A DNA stretch of 64,000 bases from Tipula vernalis (GCA_958295665.1 OY282560.1:187659561-187723560); one strand, 5' to 3'; positions 23,003 to 34,768 are shown, counted from the stretch's first letter. Made by a program: numbers and translations. The notes: generated by a model not told the origin, from the sequence alone.

Positions 23003-23900
23003 TAGTGTGACCAATATATATGGTTACAAAAGAAACTAGCTGTATTTTTCAAATTAATTATTAAAATTCAAATTTTATTTGTGAATAAGAAACATAAAAC
23101 TTCATAGTTTAAAACATTATAATATTATTCGATTGTATCGCCTCTCTCCTTTATTAAGCGCTTCAATCATACTTCAAAATCACCGCACGGATGACTTCTA
23201 TTGGGATTTTATTCCAAATACTCCAAATTACCATCTTAAATTCATCCAAAGTCTTGTATCGGTAATCCTTAAGCTTTTGTACCATAAACCCCCAGATAGA
23301 AAAATCCAAGGGATTTAAATCTGGTGAACAAGGCGGTCATTCGTATTTAGTAATGAAGTCAGTTAAATTAGCCACACACCACTCTTGAACTACTTTCGCC
23401 GTATGTGCTGGTGCTCCGTCTTGTTGAAAGCAATAGTACTCCTCTCCGTACATTGCTTGGGCTTCTGGCAATAAATGTTTCTGCAAAACCTCCTCCAAGT
23501 AATATTTCGTGTTTATTTTAACACCTTTATCGATAAAAAAAACAAGTGGAAGGGTTCCTCTTTTGGATACGGCTCCCCAAACCATTACCGAGGACGCATT
23601 TTGGAACCTCGGTATGTGCTTTTTGTATTTTGGGACATCCTTTATTGAAACCGCCCAAACTCGATCGTCAAGCCCAAAAAGTTTTTCATCTGAGAAGATA
23701 ATTTCGCCACTTTACAATTAGAGATCGTTAGTTTGGCATGGTCACAACAACGCTATTACGCAACTAAACTAACTAAATTTTTGTTGATGTATATAGAATA
23801 CCTAACGGTACTTCACGATTTAAAAATTTCAAGATTATTTAGCTTCGTTTGTTTTACCCGGCTACTCAAACTTTTATAACCGAATATAGTGGTCGCACTG
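23003..23900. mobile_element. maT-type (DD37D) mariner-like element, internally shortened
   Basis: TA flanks both ends (23001-23002 and 23901-23902). The inverted ends pair TAGTGTGACCAATATATATG with inverted CAGTGCGACCACTATATTCG, followed by GGTTA(C/T)AAAAG in both. The element is 898 bp, shorter than a full 1.2-1.3 kb copy. The missing part is the N-terminal DNA-binding region of the transposase, which lies on the minus strand. Confidence 0.8.
23133..23713 (-). pseudogene. maT transposase catalytic domain, DD37D, one W-to-stop change
   Basis: The minus strand encodes a nearly continuous catalytic domain. It has IIFSDEKLFGLDDRVWAV (first Asp), SSVMVWGAVSKRGTLPLVFF, CFQQDGAPAHTAKVVQEW (second Asp) and SPDLNPLDFSIWGFM (third Asp in PLDF). 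Counting between the second and third Asp gives 37 residues, the spacing that defines the maT group and separates it from DD34D mariners. The only break in this part is a TGA where Trp is expected before PPCSPDLNP. The start and helix-turn-helix region are absent. All three catalytic residues remain, so decay is mild, but the copy cannot make a full protein. Confidence 0.85.
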
Positions 23901-24559
23901 TACATTATAAATATGTATGTTGAATTTTTGAAAACAAATTTCCAATTTAACTTTAAATTACCGAAATTGGAAAATCTTTTGAAGGGGGTTCTTTCGGAAT
24001 AATACGTAACTTTTGAATAAAATTGATATTTGTCGTTTTCTGCAACATTTTGGAATTTGGTTCCTTGAAAAATTTAAATTTCAGATTCAATTTCATTCAG
24101 GATTCTAGATTTAAATAATTGGTCAAACATTACTCTTTAAATATTTATAACATTAAAATTAGACAACAAACGTTCCAAAACAAGATTGGGTCTTGAGCGG
24201 AACACTTTATTAAATTATTTTTTATGAAAATATTTTCAGTCTTTTGCTACAACATTTTCCCATCTTTCTGAAAATAAGTGAATTCCAGGGTGAAAGAAGT
24301 CGATCGGTTTTGATACAATCCATTCATCGATCTATTTTTTAGCTTCTTTGAGTGTTTTGAAGTGTTCATCAACTACGCCATGCTGCATTGAACGAAACGT
24401 GTGATAAGAAATGCCTAGTGAGGGTTGGGTACGTTTCTCCAAAAGTCGTTTCCCCAAAAACATTTGCCCAAAATTATTTCCACAAATAATATTTTCCCAA
24501 ATATCATTTCGTCAAATATCGTTCGGCCAAAAATTATTTCCCCAAAAATCCTTTGCCCA

Positions 24560-24651
24560 AAAAGATCCCTAAAAATCCCAAAATGGTGGATTGGGCATTT
24601 TGCGCGCGCGAAATGCGCAATCCACCATTTTGGGATTTTTGGGGATCTTTT
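24560..24651. repeat. long hairpin inside the MULE
   Basis: Arms of about 40 bp, from AAAGATCCCTAAAAATCCCA to the matching inverted end TGGGATTTTTGGGGATCTTT, pair almost perfectly around a GCGCGCGCG-containing centre. It lies just inside the left subterminal repeats. It could form a cruciform or be the remnant of a small palindromic insertion. Its function is unknown. Confidence 0.75.
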
Positions 24652-25129
24652 AGATGTAAATTTTTTATAAATTTTTTAACAACTATGTTCGTGATTATTA
24701 TCGTTATAGAGTTAAAGTGCCGATGAAAAAATATTTTAATGTTTTTAGAAAAAATACTTACATTACTCAAACTATCATAATACTCGTATGCTAAATATAG
24801 TAGTCTGTTTAATGTTAAATGCAAAATGATTAGAGAATGCGTTTGTTTACAGTTCGGTTTTATTTGAGCCCAGAAGGCCAAGCTAAAACGAATTCGAGCG
24901 ACTGCTATTAAAGAGCCAACTAGCTAGCATCCGTAACATCAGTGTTCCAGAACATTTGAGAACATAAGATGGTGAAATTTTTATTTTAGCAGAAAAACGG
25001 TTTGACAGTGAGTGTATCATCCTTATGGGAACTGTTAAGACCCTGCGAATGTTAGAAAAAGCAGACTGATGGATGTTCTTCCAAGTATAATTCGTCAATT
25101 ATGTACAATTTTCGCGAAGATTGACGGCG

Positions 25130-25905
25130 TTACCGTACCGGCACTTTCTGTTTGATGACGTCCAAGTCGCGGAAGTGTTATGATCAACTGATTCACCAAA
25201 TATTGAAGTTTCCTGCGAACATTTCATGGATTTGAAGCCCAATTTAGTACTCGCCGATTTTGAAAAGACTTAACCTCTGCTTTTAAGGCTTTGTTTCCCG
25301 ATAGACGGTTCCGTGGTTGCTATTTTCATTTGAGACAAATTATTTGGCCCCGCCCTCACAAAGAAGGTTTCACAAATATTTGCGGTGCAAATGAAACTGT
25401 AGCACTTAATATTCGAGTGATCCGGGCCTTAGCGTTCAGTCGTCCTGACGAAATTCCAGCCTTTTTTAAAGAACTATTAAATCACGTTTATGCACTCACG
25501 GGAAAGATTGCTATCTGGTTTGCCAATAACTATGTTCTACCAGAGAAGCAAACCAACAAACCTCCGCGCTATGCACCACATTTTTGATCTGTGTATGATG
25601 AAACTTTTGAAAGTCTGCCGCGGACCACTAATAACGCCGAAGCGTGGCATTGACGACTTCAGGTAAGCACTGGAAAATCACACGCCGGAACGTACTGCCT
25701 AATTGGGCACCTGCGGAAAAAATATATGAATGCAGCATTTCAGGTTGACAAGCACGCGGCTGGTCATACTTGGCCAACGAAAAATTCTCTGGTTCAACGT
25801 GACAAGAAAATCAGGACAATCATGGCCAAAAAACAAAATTATTCGAAGATGGACTACGTGCGCTCAATCGCATATAATTTATCCGTATATTACTTTAATT
25901 AATTG
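25130..25905 (+). pseudogene. MULE transposase, C-terminal catalytic half
   Basis: Fragments in shifting plus-strand frames give NLVLADFEK (second catalytic Asp region), ALFPDRRFRGCYFHLRQ (the C-x2-H motif of MULE transposases), IRALAFSRPDEIPAFF, and SLPRTTNNAEAWH, which corresponds to the RTNN-x-E-x-W-H block near the end of the domain. It ends near SIAYNLSVYYFN about 25900. The first Asp region (DGTF) is not seen. Several stops show it is non-functional. Placement inside a 9-bp-flanked insert with matching termini supports the assignment. Confidence 0.8.
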
Positions 25906-27030
25906 ACATTTTAGTTGAATTTTGAAAGTGTGATTAATATGTTATGTTGTTAAGTAATCATAATTATTATTAATATAATAAATTTAAATGGAATTAAAAG
26001 TAGCAATATCTGTTTGAATTTCAAATAATAAACCAAATTTGCTCTGACCAAATATAATACATACATAGACTATATTTTTGAATAATTTACGTTTGGGGTT
26101 ATGAGTTTGGGCAAACGCCTTTTTGGGAAAACGAGTTTTGGGGAAAATCTTTTTGGGAATATTTTTTTATATGTTTTGGGAAAAAGAATTTTGGATAAAC
26201 ATATCTCTCCCGCCTAGTGAATATGCGAGCTGGGCTAAAATTTCCCAGCCATGTGACAATAATCTATCTTTAAGAGATTTCGCTATACTTGTGGTCGAGT
26301 GTTATCATGCTGGAAAATTACTTTGTGTCTTTTATTGAAAATTTTTTGTGTTGTTTTACGTGGTTTCATGCACGGTTTAAATCGAGTAGTTGTTGTTGAT
26401 AACGTTGACCGTCGACAGTTTCACCTGGTTTCAAGAGCTGATATTAAGTAACGCCTTTTTCATCTCACCAAACGCATACACAGCAAAGTCTTCTTACCAT
26501 TAATATTCGATTTTACCTGTGATGTGTATGTTTGGCCAGAATCTACCCACGTTTTTTCCGTTTTGGATTGTCGAAATAGATCCACTTTTCATCACCAGTC
26601 ACAATCTGATAAAGAAACAATTTTATTTTTTTGTACCGAGAAACCAATGAAAGACACGATTGAAGCGATTTTCGATTTTCTTTTCTTTCAACTCATGTGG
26701 AAGCCAATTTTCCTATTTTTGATTCTGTCCCATTTTATGTAAGCATTTGCTAACAGCAGCTTGTGTAACATTTAATGCTAATGCAAGTTGGTTTTAAATT
26801 TGAGTGTCTTCATCCAATAATGCTTGCAAATCGTCTGTTTCAAACTTTCTCATATCACCTGGCAGTTGTTTAACTTTAATATCAAAATCACCACTTTTTA
26901 ATAGTCTGAACCATTCCTTACAAGTAAAATCAGATTTCCACAAGAATTATATGAGCTTCTGCTGCTGTTTTTTCCAGTTAAACATCATTAATAAACAATG
27001 TCGATAATGATCTTTGCTGCACTCCATTTT

Positions 27031-30000
27031 TAATGTGTTAACTCTATGAATATTTTTGCACAACCGAATTCAAATATGCCAAATTATAAGTAAAATGACC
27101 TAAAATTTGTCATACAACGTTGCCAGTTCAATATTTTATTTTAATTTATGATTAGACCCATTTATTTGACGCGGGGGGAAATTAAGTTATATGTATACCT
27201 AATAGTTTTTGGAAGTTTAAAATTGATTAGATTGACCATGTATTTAAAAAAAACTATTAATTTATAATTAATCAACAATTATTTCATTATTTTTGGTTTA
27301 GTAATTGTAATTTAAAGAGGAAAATTCAAAGGAATAGTGTCCTTTATGAGGATCTAAAGTTAGAGCGCGTTATTACGGAAGTCTCTGTATTACCTTGACA
27401 TCAGAATATTCAAAAGTTGGAAAATATCAAACATTTCGATACATTTTTTTACTGTATCGACCATCTTTAAAAATTGTCTTCACAATCAATTTTTAACTCT
27501 CTCGGAACATTTGCTAATTTTCGTATGATACAAGCCTTCTGCAAAAATACAAGATATCCACGTTAGTTTCACTGATAAATATTTACTTAGAATAAGCGTT
27601 TTTTACCGATTCTACACCTCCTAGAAGAAGATGCCAATTTGACTGGACTGTTTGTAGGTTATATTATTGTAATGAAGAAGCCATTGCTTTATTTATTTAT
27701 TTTTGTTTTTCTGGGTCAAATTTGAAATAGATAAATTATGTTAAATTATTAAAAAAATTAAATATATGTGGCAAAATTTTCGGTGTAACCTAAAACACAT
27801 TGAGAACCGAATTGTTTTATCCTAGAGAAAACAAATTTGAAATAATTTTGATATTATTTTAGAGACTGTAGAGTGCTCTACCAAAATGTGTTTACGCGAA
27901 AGAATTGTCTCTAGCAAAATTCGACGATATAGCTTTATACCACCTCTCTACTAACCCTAAAAATTCATGTTCTCTATAAAATCCGTAAATATCACGGCGC
28001 GTTAGGTAAAGTTTCCAACATACAGTTTCAAACAGAAAAGAGCATTGAAGTGTTTAACACTTCAATTCAAAAGAGGAAGAGCAGATTTAAATTTAAGTTC
28101 GTCTGCAAAGATTTTTATGTGTTTCAATCAATTTATAAAATATGAACATAATATAATATAATAACGACCCAGTTCATTTGAACAGCATAACATAATAAGA
28201 AACTGCCACTTTGAAAAATAAAGATATAAAAAACAGCCAATTAACAAGACGCCCATCTATTCAAATATCAAATGGTGTTAAGCAACATAATAAATAAAAT
28301 GTATGCTTTGAAATTTAATACTTAGCAATTCAAAAGCCACATGAAATATGAATCCCCCCCGCAAAAAAAGAAACATACCCTTTGTATATTATTAAAAATT
28401 CATTCTACATCACATACATAATTATCTTGATAGCTCGATAAAATTCTCATTTAACCTTGAAATAATTTATTATTCATAACTCGACCTAAAAAAAAAAAAT
28501 TTACATATTCCCTAATTTTCTTTTATCTTTATTTCCAAATAATCATTCATTCATAAAAAATTTCCAATCGAAAAGTTGGTAATCGGGACGAAAAAAGTTC
28601 CATGATGAAACCATACGAAAAGAACGACATGGACAAAATCCGAGAGAACAGACAAGAAAAAGTGTATCTGTTCGGATTTTTTTTTTTTTTTTTTTTTTTA
28701 AGAAAATCTAATTTCTTTTCTATACATACTCGTATTATACATATAATAAATAGATACAGATAAGATCTAGGATGAAGAGTCCAAATTTAATTAATAAATT
28801 ACAAATTGGATTTGTTTTTTTTCGGTTTTCGGTTTTGGTTGGTTCTGTTGGTTTAGGTTTATGGTTATTTAAATATTTACTTAGCGACGTAAAAATAGCG
28901 AAAAATAGAAGCAACTATCGATTTACTTTGTCAATATTGAAATATTGAATAACGATTTACAGATAATGCAACGCGCAATTGTACCCAATCATTTTTTAAA
29001 TTCCTTGAATTCTAATATTAGAACAAGTACATATGTGTATGTCTGTATATGTATTCACAAGAAATACGAGTGGATAATTTTAAGTAATTCTTCCTCGCCT
29101 TGAACACTACAACGTATAGTTATCTTTCAATGAGTGAGTGCCCAAATATGTCGACAAAATTGATTTGTCGCTATAAATAGTACCTACAATTTGGATGACC
29201 TTGAAAGCTCCCGTCAAGGTCAACATACATTTTTGAATGACATCCTATTTTTTCTTAAAGGTACATAAATAGTCTTATAGGCGAGTCTATTTCGAACACA
29301 AAAAACTTCTAATTTCTGCCAAAACTTCCCGTATTAAGAGCTATTAAAAATTTAATATTTCCTGGGATTATTTAGCGCAAAGTGCCCACGGTTCAACGCT
29401 TCTGTAATATTTTTTGGCTTCAGCCCCATCTCTTTAAACAAACTTACCTCTAGAATCTCTGTTTTTAACATCATTCCTATCAATTTCACATTTCATATTA
29501 AACTAATTAAATTTTGGAAAACTATCATTCAAATTAGTAACTGTTGTATTCGTGTAAACTTTTCAAGATTTTATTCACATTTTTTACCAATGGGTGTCAC
29601 GAAACTACACAATCTAATAGAATTCTTAAACAATGGATTATTACAATAAAATGTCGGACTTTATTAAGAGAAGACTATTTTTTGAAGAATGAGGGTTAAT
29701 TCGACGATTGCAGAGGCGCTTATTTCACATTTATTAAATTTTGTACAATGCAATTTTTTCGAAAGCTTCCAGGCTCTTTCGCAGCTTGCTTTTAAAGTTA
29801 TTTAAAGAGGAAGCACACATACATTTCCATTTAACGTAGATCACCTGTATATTGCTCAGCTTCATGTCAACCTGCAGTACTGAATAGGTCGTACCTCAAA
29901 CTTCAACGGAGGTCTTAGATTTGTTCATTGCCATGGCCGACCACTGATAAGATAAAATGTCGGAATTTGTTAAGAGGAAACTTTTTTTTTTTTTACGTGT

Positions 30001-30408
30001 GAGTACATGTGAAATGTTAAATTAAGGATTCACCTGCACATTTCATAGCTCAATGGCAGAAAATTATTGACCGAGCCTTTTTGCATAAATTTTATACAAA
30101 AATGTTACATTTTTGTTGCATTTACATACTTGTATTATTATTTACGTTCACTTGCTTTGATTTGTTTTGTTCGTTATTTTGCACACAAATAAAATGTACA
30201 TACATAAATATTATGTTGTTCTAGTAATATTGAAATGCTCTCATAAATTTAATTAATTATGTTTTATTTGTATTTTTGTTGTTTTTGAATTGAATCGTAT
30301 TTAATGTTAGAATTAGAAAAATAATTATTAGATTAGAAAAATGTATGTAATTAATAGTTTTAGTTTGTTAGTTATTCCTATCTACATATAGAGGCAAGTG
30401 CACTACAT
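27031..30408. other. AT-rich stretch with simple repeats
   Basis: No coding signal was recognised. A 22-base T-run lies at 28678-28699. A short direct repeat (AAAATGTCGGA plus TTAAGAG) occurs near 29648 and 29955. Otherwise I see nothing. Confidence 0.5.
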
Positions 30409-30411
30409 TTA

Positions 30412-30652
30412 AGATGCGTTCTTTTATTTGCTCCCGATAGCTGCTACCGAGAGCCATCATCTATAAAGTGGCTTCCGATAGCGCTCCGTATAAATTGATG
30501 CAGCTTTTCGTTAAACAATTGAATTAAAAATTATAGTTTGACGTTAAATGAATTTAATTTCCGAATGAATAGCGCGTCAAATTTAAATTTAGCCATAGAA
30601 AATTGACTGCTCCGCATAGCATCTAGCCGGGAGCTAATAATAAAACACGGCT
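30412..30652. mobile_element. Tourist-like MITE, 241 bp, TTA duplication
   Basis: The inverted ends pair AGATGCGTTCTTTTATTTGC with inverted AGCCGTGTTTTATTATTAGC, both followed by TCCCG. TTA lies outside each end (30409-30411 and 30653-30655), as for Harbinger-derived MITEs. It is non-coding. Arm divergence suggests an old copy. Confidence 0.6.
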
Positions 30653-30655
30653 TTA

Positions 30656-31763
30656 ATTGAATATATTACCTTCGACGTTTTTTTGATTGTGAATTTTGTA
30701 ACCGTCCAATGCTTGTACCACCATGACACAAACCAATACTTTGTCCCGACCCTATATTGATGTTTTGATAGAATATATCCAAAATTTTTGTAATTATATG
30801 ATAACAGATGCTATTTACAATGATTAGAATTACAACAATTATCCAAAATATAATTATGTTGGATTTCACTTTTTATTTCTCTTCGTTTATTTTCTGCTAT
30901 GTGAATGTTTATGTTTCTTGTGGGTATTCCACACAACCAAAAAATACTAAATGAATTAAGAAATTTTTGGTTATTTTTATGATTAAACTGTTCACTGAAT
31001 TTTTCAAGTTATAACAGTTCCACTATGTAATTTCATGCACACATTCGCTGTTCTTTAATAAAACAAATTAAAAGTCACGTTTGTTGTTGTTGTTTTTTCA
31101 AATTAACATTTCACTATCACTGTATGACATTTATGTGTGTTTAGTTTTATTTTTACATTTAACCGGAGTACTGTTATTTTTGAGTGAAAATCATCCAAAT
31201 TTATTTTTTTATGATTTCTCTTTTTTGATAATTTAATTCTAATTTTGCCAATAATCACTTCTCTTCGTAAATTGCATTTAATAATAAATCTATTTCAATT
31301 AATCACGTGCTTACTAATCCAAATATCTAAATGTAACCGATTTATCCACTAAATGTGGGAATTTGTTTAGAATTTATATAATTTTTTAAGATCACTGTAG
31401 TTTTATTTTTTCTTAACCACGGATTATGATGATCAAGAGTATCTAATATGTTTGAATCGCGAACATAAACTAAAAAAAAGTTTAACAATTACCAATGTAA
31501 GATTTTTTTTTTTTTGAAAATAAAATTAAATTTCTCTTCAAAAGAAATTCAATATTAAAAGAAGAAGAAGAAGAAAAAAATAAGAAATTAATTGGAAAAG
31601 AATCTTGAGTATGGATACATCTTTTTTATTTAGTTTTATGCTCTAAAGGATATCTGGATCGATATACGGTGTGAAATGCAATAATAAAAATTACATACAA
31701 AAAAGCGATATGTGCATATCATGATGATTGATTTAACAATTTAAAGCTGATTTAACGGGTTAC
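30656..31763. other. AT-rich spacer with a GAA run
   Basis: A short (GAA)5 repeat lies at 31561-31575. No other structure or coding signal was recognised. Confidence 0.4.
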
Positions 31764-31989
31764 GGTTGATTCACGGCGCACAATTCACTTTTCACAATTT
31801 ACGTCGAACAATTCACATCACACAATTAACAGCAAGCACAATTCACAGCATGCACAGTTAATATTTCACAATTCACAGTAAATCATTTCTGGATTGCCTT
31901 ACATGCTATACATTGCTATACATTTTAATAACGGTCTTCGAATCTGGTAGTGCGATTTAGAAAAACGATTTGTGCACCGTGAATCAACC
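31764..31989. repeat. 226-bp foldback with internal ACAATTCAC repeats
   Basis: The ends GGTTGATTCACGGCGCACAA (31764-31783) and the inverted GGTTGATTCACGGTGCACAA (31970-31989) differ at one base. The interior holds at least five degenerate copies of CACAATTCAC between about 31780 and 31875. No target duplication is evident. The structure resembles a small MITE with a satellite-like core. Confidence 0.65.
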
Positions 31990-32142
31990 CAACCGTCTTC
32001 CGTAAATTAAATATTTATTTCAAAAATAAACTTTCCCTCTAGAATGAACTTCGAATAGGTTCTTTCGGAAAAGAAAGGAATCGCATTCTATTCTGGCATT
32101 GTTCGTCATATAAAAAAACAAACTGTCGGGCTCATTTCCATG

Positions 32143-32580
32143 TAGGTTAGGTTAGGTTGGAGTGGCTGCTTATGCACACTTAGACCGGTGACAGTCCATT
32201 GTGATAACACAGAATATCTCCCCTTTTACCCCTATTGGAACCATTTCGAGCTACTTATGTAGCATAAGACGTCCCGCACTTTACTGTTTTCAAGATCCGA
32301 GAGGCATTCCATCCTGAACTTACCCAAGTGCTTATGCCTTCTGAGAACCAATGCTGGACACGAGCAAAGGAAGTGGACCAACGTCTCTTCCTCCTCTTCG
32401 TCCAAGCAGCTTCTGCAGAAGTCATTTGCCTACAGACCCAGCCTTCTTGCATGTTCTGCAAAAAGGCAGTGTCCCGTGAGAATTCCTACGACCGTTCTTA
32501 ATTCACGTCTGCGTAGGGATATTAATGCCCTAGTGCGCCCCAAGTCCAGCTTTGGCCAATCTTGTCTTGCAACTCTACAG
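32143..32580 (-). pseudogene. I/Jockey-type LINE ORF2 3' end with (AACCT)n tail
   Basis: On the minus strand one frame with a single stop reads WPKLDLGRTRALISLRRREL, RTVVGILTGHCL, FCRSCLDEEEEETLVHFL, CSCPALVLRR and HLGKFRMECLSDL. The C-x2-C ... H ... C arrangement is the C-terminal zinc-finger-like motif after RNase H in I/Jockey-type elements. About 75 bp of 3' untranslated sequence follows and ends in CCAACCTAACCTAACCTA (plus-strand 32143-32160). The copy is 5'-truncated, beginning within the C-terminal region. The tail unit is a permutation of the insect telomere repeat, but here it is a transposon tail, not a telomere. Confidence 0.75.
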
Positions 32581-32865
32581 ACAAATTAAATTCTTAACAA
32601 ATATACATGTGGGCATAATACACACACAAATGAGGTTTCTCCATGGGTTTTTATATTTGATGTAGTTGAATAATAATTCGCTATGTCAGTACGTTCTGGC
32701 CAGATACTTAATGTATGTGGTTAGAGTGGAAATTTTTGTAGTTTGGTCGTAGCTGCCTGATGAGTAGACCATACTTTTCAGTACGAAACCAAACTACCAA
32801 CAGAACTCATGGAGGGTTCTCATTTTTGCAGAGTTGTACATTGGTATAACTCTGGGCCTTCAGCC

Positions 32866-33020
32866 AAAATTACGGGGAGGGGGGAAGATATTTCTACTTT
32901 TTTTTTCAGTAGATATATTATGAGCGATTGGCCTCTATATTTTTCTGATTTACCAAATCGAAAATATTGGTATTGCCATGAACAATTAATATATTTGTCT
33001 ATAAAAAATGCCGAAAAATC
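32866..33020. repeat. second partial copy of the hAT 3' region
   Basis: About 115-150 bp here is a direct repeat of 35690-35832 inside the hAT element, sharing TCAGTAGATATRTTATGAG, CTGATTTACCAAATCGAAAA and AACAATTAATATATTTGTCT. It is a solitary fragment of the same family lying 2.8 kb upstream of the main copy. Confidence 0.7.
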
Positions 33021-33099
33021 AACTTATTACAGACAGACAAATTAAATTCTTAACACATATGTATATTGTATATACATATTACAAATTTTTATTCAAATT

Positions 33100-33390
33100 T
33101 TTATGTCCAGTCAAAACATACAAAAATGTTTATACAAGCCGCCTCATTCGCTCCTTACACAGATCCTATCAAAAAAATGTACACTATATTTATTTATGTA
33201 TTGGTATTTATATATCGGTATTTGAACAGATTTTTTCGTATAATTATAGACATTTGTGTTAGTTTTGTGTATATATACCGTCTAATTTATTTTATACGCA
33301 TCACTAATACTACGCCTTAACGTACTTTTTATTTCTTAAGTGTTTGTACTGTTTGGCTTGTATAAACATTTTTGTTGGTTTTGGTCCAGT
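33100..33390. repeat. degenerate foldback repeat
   Basis: The segments near 33103-33141 and 33355-33390 are inverted (ACAAAAATGTTTATACAAGC in one, its reverse complement in the other, then GTCCAGTC-like sequence). The core is AT-rich and has only incidental open frames. It is probably a MITE of about 290 bp. Termini and duplication are unclear. Confidence 0.5.
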
Positions 33391-34457
33391 CCAACCGACA
33401 TGATACTCAAAGCCTTCTCCTTATTTGATAAATAAAATGGCGCAAAATTAACTTATTTATTTTGAGCAAATCATTAGTGACGAATTTCTACTCAATATCT
33501 TCCTATGTCATAAACACACCATTAGTACGAATTGTTGTATGTGTAATTGTGTAAATATCCCTATAGTTAGTGCATAATGATACAATTATCTAATTTAATA
33601 AGTTGCAACATTTGATAAAGCAACCGTAGCATCGATAAATATATAAAATAAAAACACAATTCGTAGCATGTCCTCATATTGTGGCCTTTCGTTTGCGGCC
33701 TAAACTGGATGTCTCGATAGCAGAGCCTTTCGAACATAAAGGGTTAAACTGAGCAAATTCAATAATCAAACATAAACAATATATTTGGTTGGCCTTATTT
33801 TAAAATCAAACATAACTTTAATACAAAATGACATCTTAGTCCAGGCGCCTAGCCGAAGAAAAAGCCAAACCCCAAGAAAAAGTTGATTTAAGCTGAAATT
33901 TTGGATTTTTGAACGTAGAATTAATAAAAGTATCTTACCACAATACAACCCCACCCCTCCTCCTATATTTTGCAGCCAAATTCTGTAAAGTATTAAAATG
34001 CAACAAATAAAGTCGGACGCAAACCTGTGCGCAAACAACAATTTGTTTTTGTAATTCAATTTTTTATATTATTGCAATCAAATAAAACAATTCAATCCTA
34101 GGGATAGCAAACCGGGTTTCGATTAACCGATTAACCGGGTAATTTTGGCAAAATTTGACTATTCGATTAACCGGGTAATCAACTCGAATAGGATTATTTT
34201 TAATAGTATATTATTCAACAAGCATATAAATGATAGCTGCTATTCACGAAGATGAAGTTTACCGACGAGCCGATAGGCGAGTGTCGTAAATCATCTGAGT
34301 GAATAACAGCCATTATATGCGAGTAGAATACGATACTTTGTCCACGACTGATAAAAAATTGTAGTTTATTATCAAATCCTTTAAATAAACCTAAAATAGT
34401 TTACGTCGAAATTTTAACATCTCAATTTAATTTTAAAAAAATGGTAAAGACTACTTA

Positions 34458-34695
34458 AGCCTGTATTCCATGAGAAAAATTGACTGACAATCAAAAAAAA
34501 CGAAAAGAGAAAAATAATCTAATGCCCCATATAAGAGACAAAGGCAACGTTTTTTATTTTATAGAAAAACAATTTTGCTGTAAAATCAAAAATTAAATAA
34601 AAAACGTTGTCCTTGTCTCTTACAAGTGCACAAGATTGTTTTTCTCTTTTCGTTTTTTTTTACTGTCAGTCAATTTTTCTCATGGTATACAGGCT
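34458..34695. mobile_element. Tourist-like palindromic MITE, 238 bp, inside hAT
   Basis: The termini pair AGCCTGTATTCCATGAGAAA with inverted AGCCTGTATACCATGAGAAA, and pairing continues through most of the element. TTA lies at 34455-34457 and 34696-34698. The high arm similarity suggests it is younger than the host hAT. Confidence 0.75.
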
Positions 34696-34768
34696 TTAGA
34701 TAAAATTTCAAAAATGAAATTTTTATTTGGTAGTAGTGAATAATTGAAGAGAGACTACTAGATAAACT

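Larger units (their letters stand above)
24422..26211. mobile_element. Mutator-like element (MULE), 1.79 kb, in mariner
   Basis: A perfect 9-bp target duplication GCCTAGTGA at 24413-24421 and 26212-26220 flanks the insert, the length typical of MULEs. The termini pair GGGTTGGGTACGTTTCTCC with inverted GGGAGAGATATGTTTATCC. Both ends continue into arrays of a short unit resembling TTTCCCCAAAANN / TTTGCCCAAAA, in opposite orientation at the two ends. A strong hairpin lies at 24560-24651. The transposase remnant is at 25130-25905. Confidence 0.85.
24218..27030 (-). pseudogene. mariner transposase (DD34D), split by a MULE insertion
   Basis: The N-terminal and central parts lie at 26221-27030 on the minus strand, reading MECSKDHYRHCL, KFETDDLQALLDED, LALNVTQAAVSKCLHKMG, VTGDEKWIYFDNPKRKK (first Asp), LLKPGETVDGQRYQQQLLDL and a QHDNTRP-like second Asp block. 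The C-terminus lies at 24218-24412 (FRSMQHGVVDEHFKTLKEA, then FFHPGIHLFSERWENVVAKD). Stops and frameshifts are frequent. The MULE (24422-26211) sits exactly between them, with a 9-bp duplication, at the third catalytic region. The residue equivalent to the third Asp appears lost (SYHTF where DYHLF is usual). Mariner termini were not identified. Confidence 0.85.

Noticed and set aside
24425..24670. Plus-strand ORF with repeating Pro/Lys/Ile motifs
   Set aside because: The apparent protein repeat is produced by translation of the MULE subterminal tandem repeats.
31561..31575. GAA repeat as a regulatory element
   Set aside because: Simple microsatellite without context supporting a function.
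32143..32160. Telomeric repeat array
   Set aside because: Only about three units, directly joined to a LINE 3' untranslated region, so it is an element tail.
33008..33320. Two overlapping 84-codon plus-strand ORFs
   Set aside because: They lie in a degenerate foldback repeat with Tyr/Ile/Phe-rich low-complexity translation.
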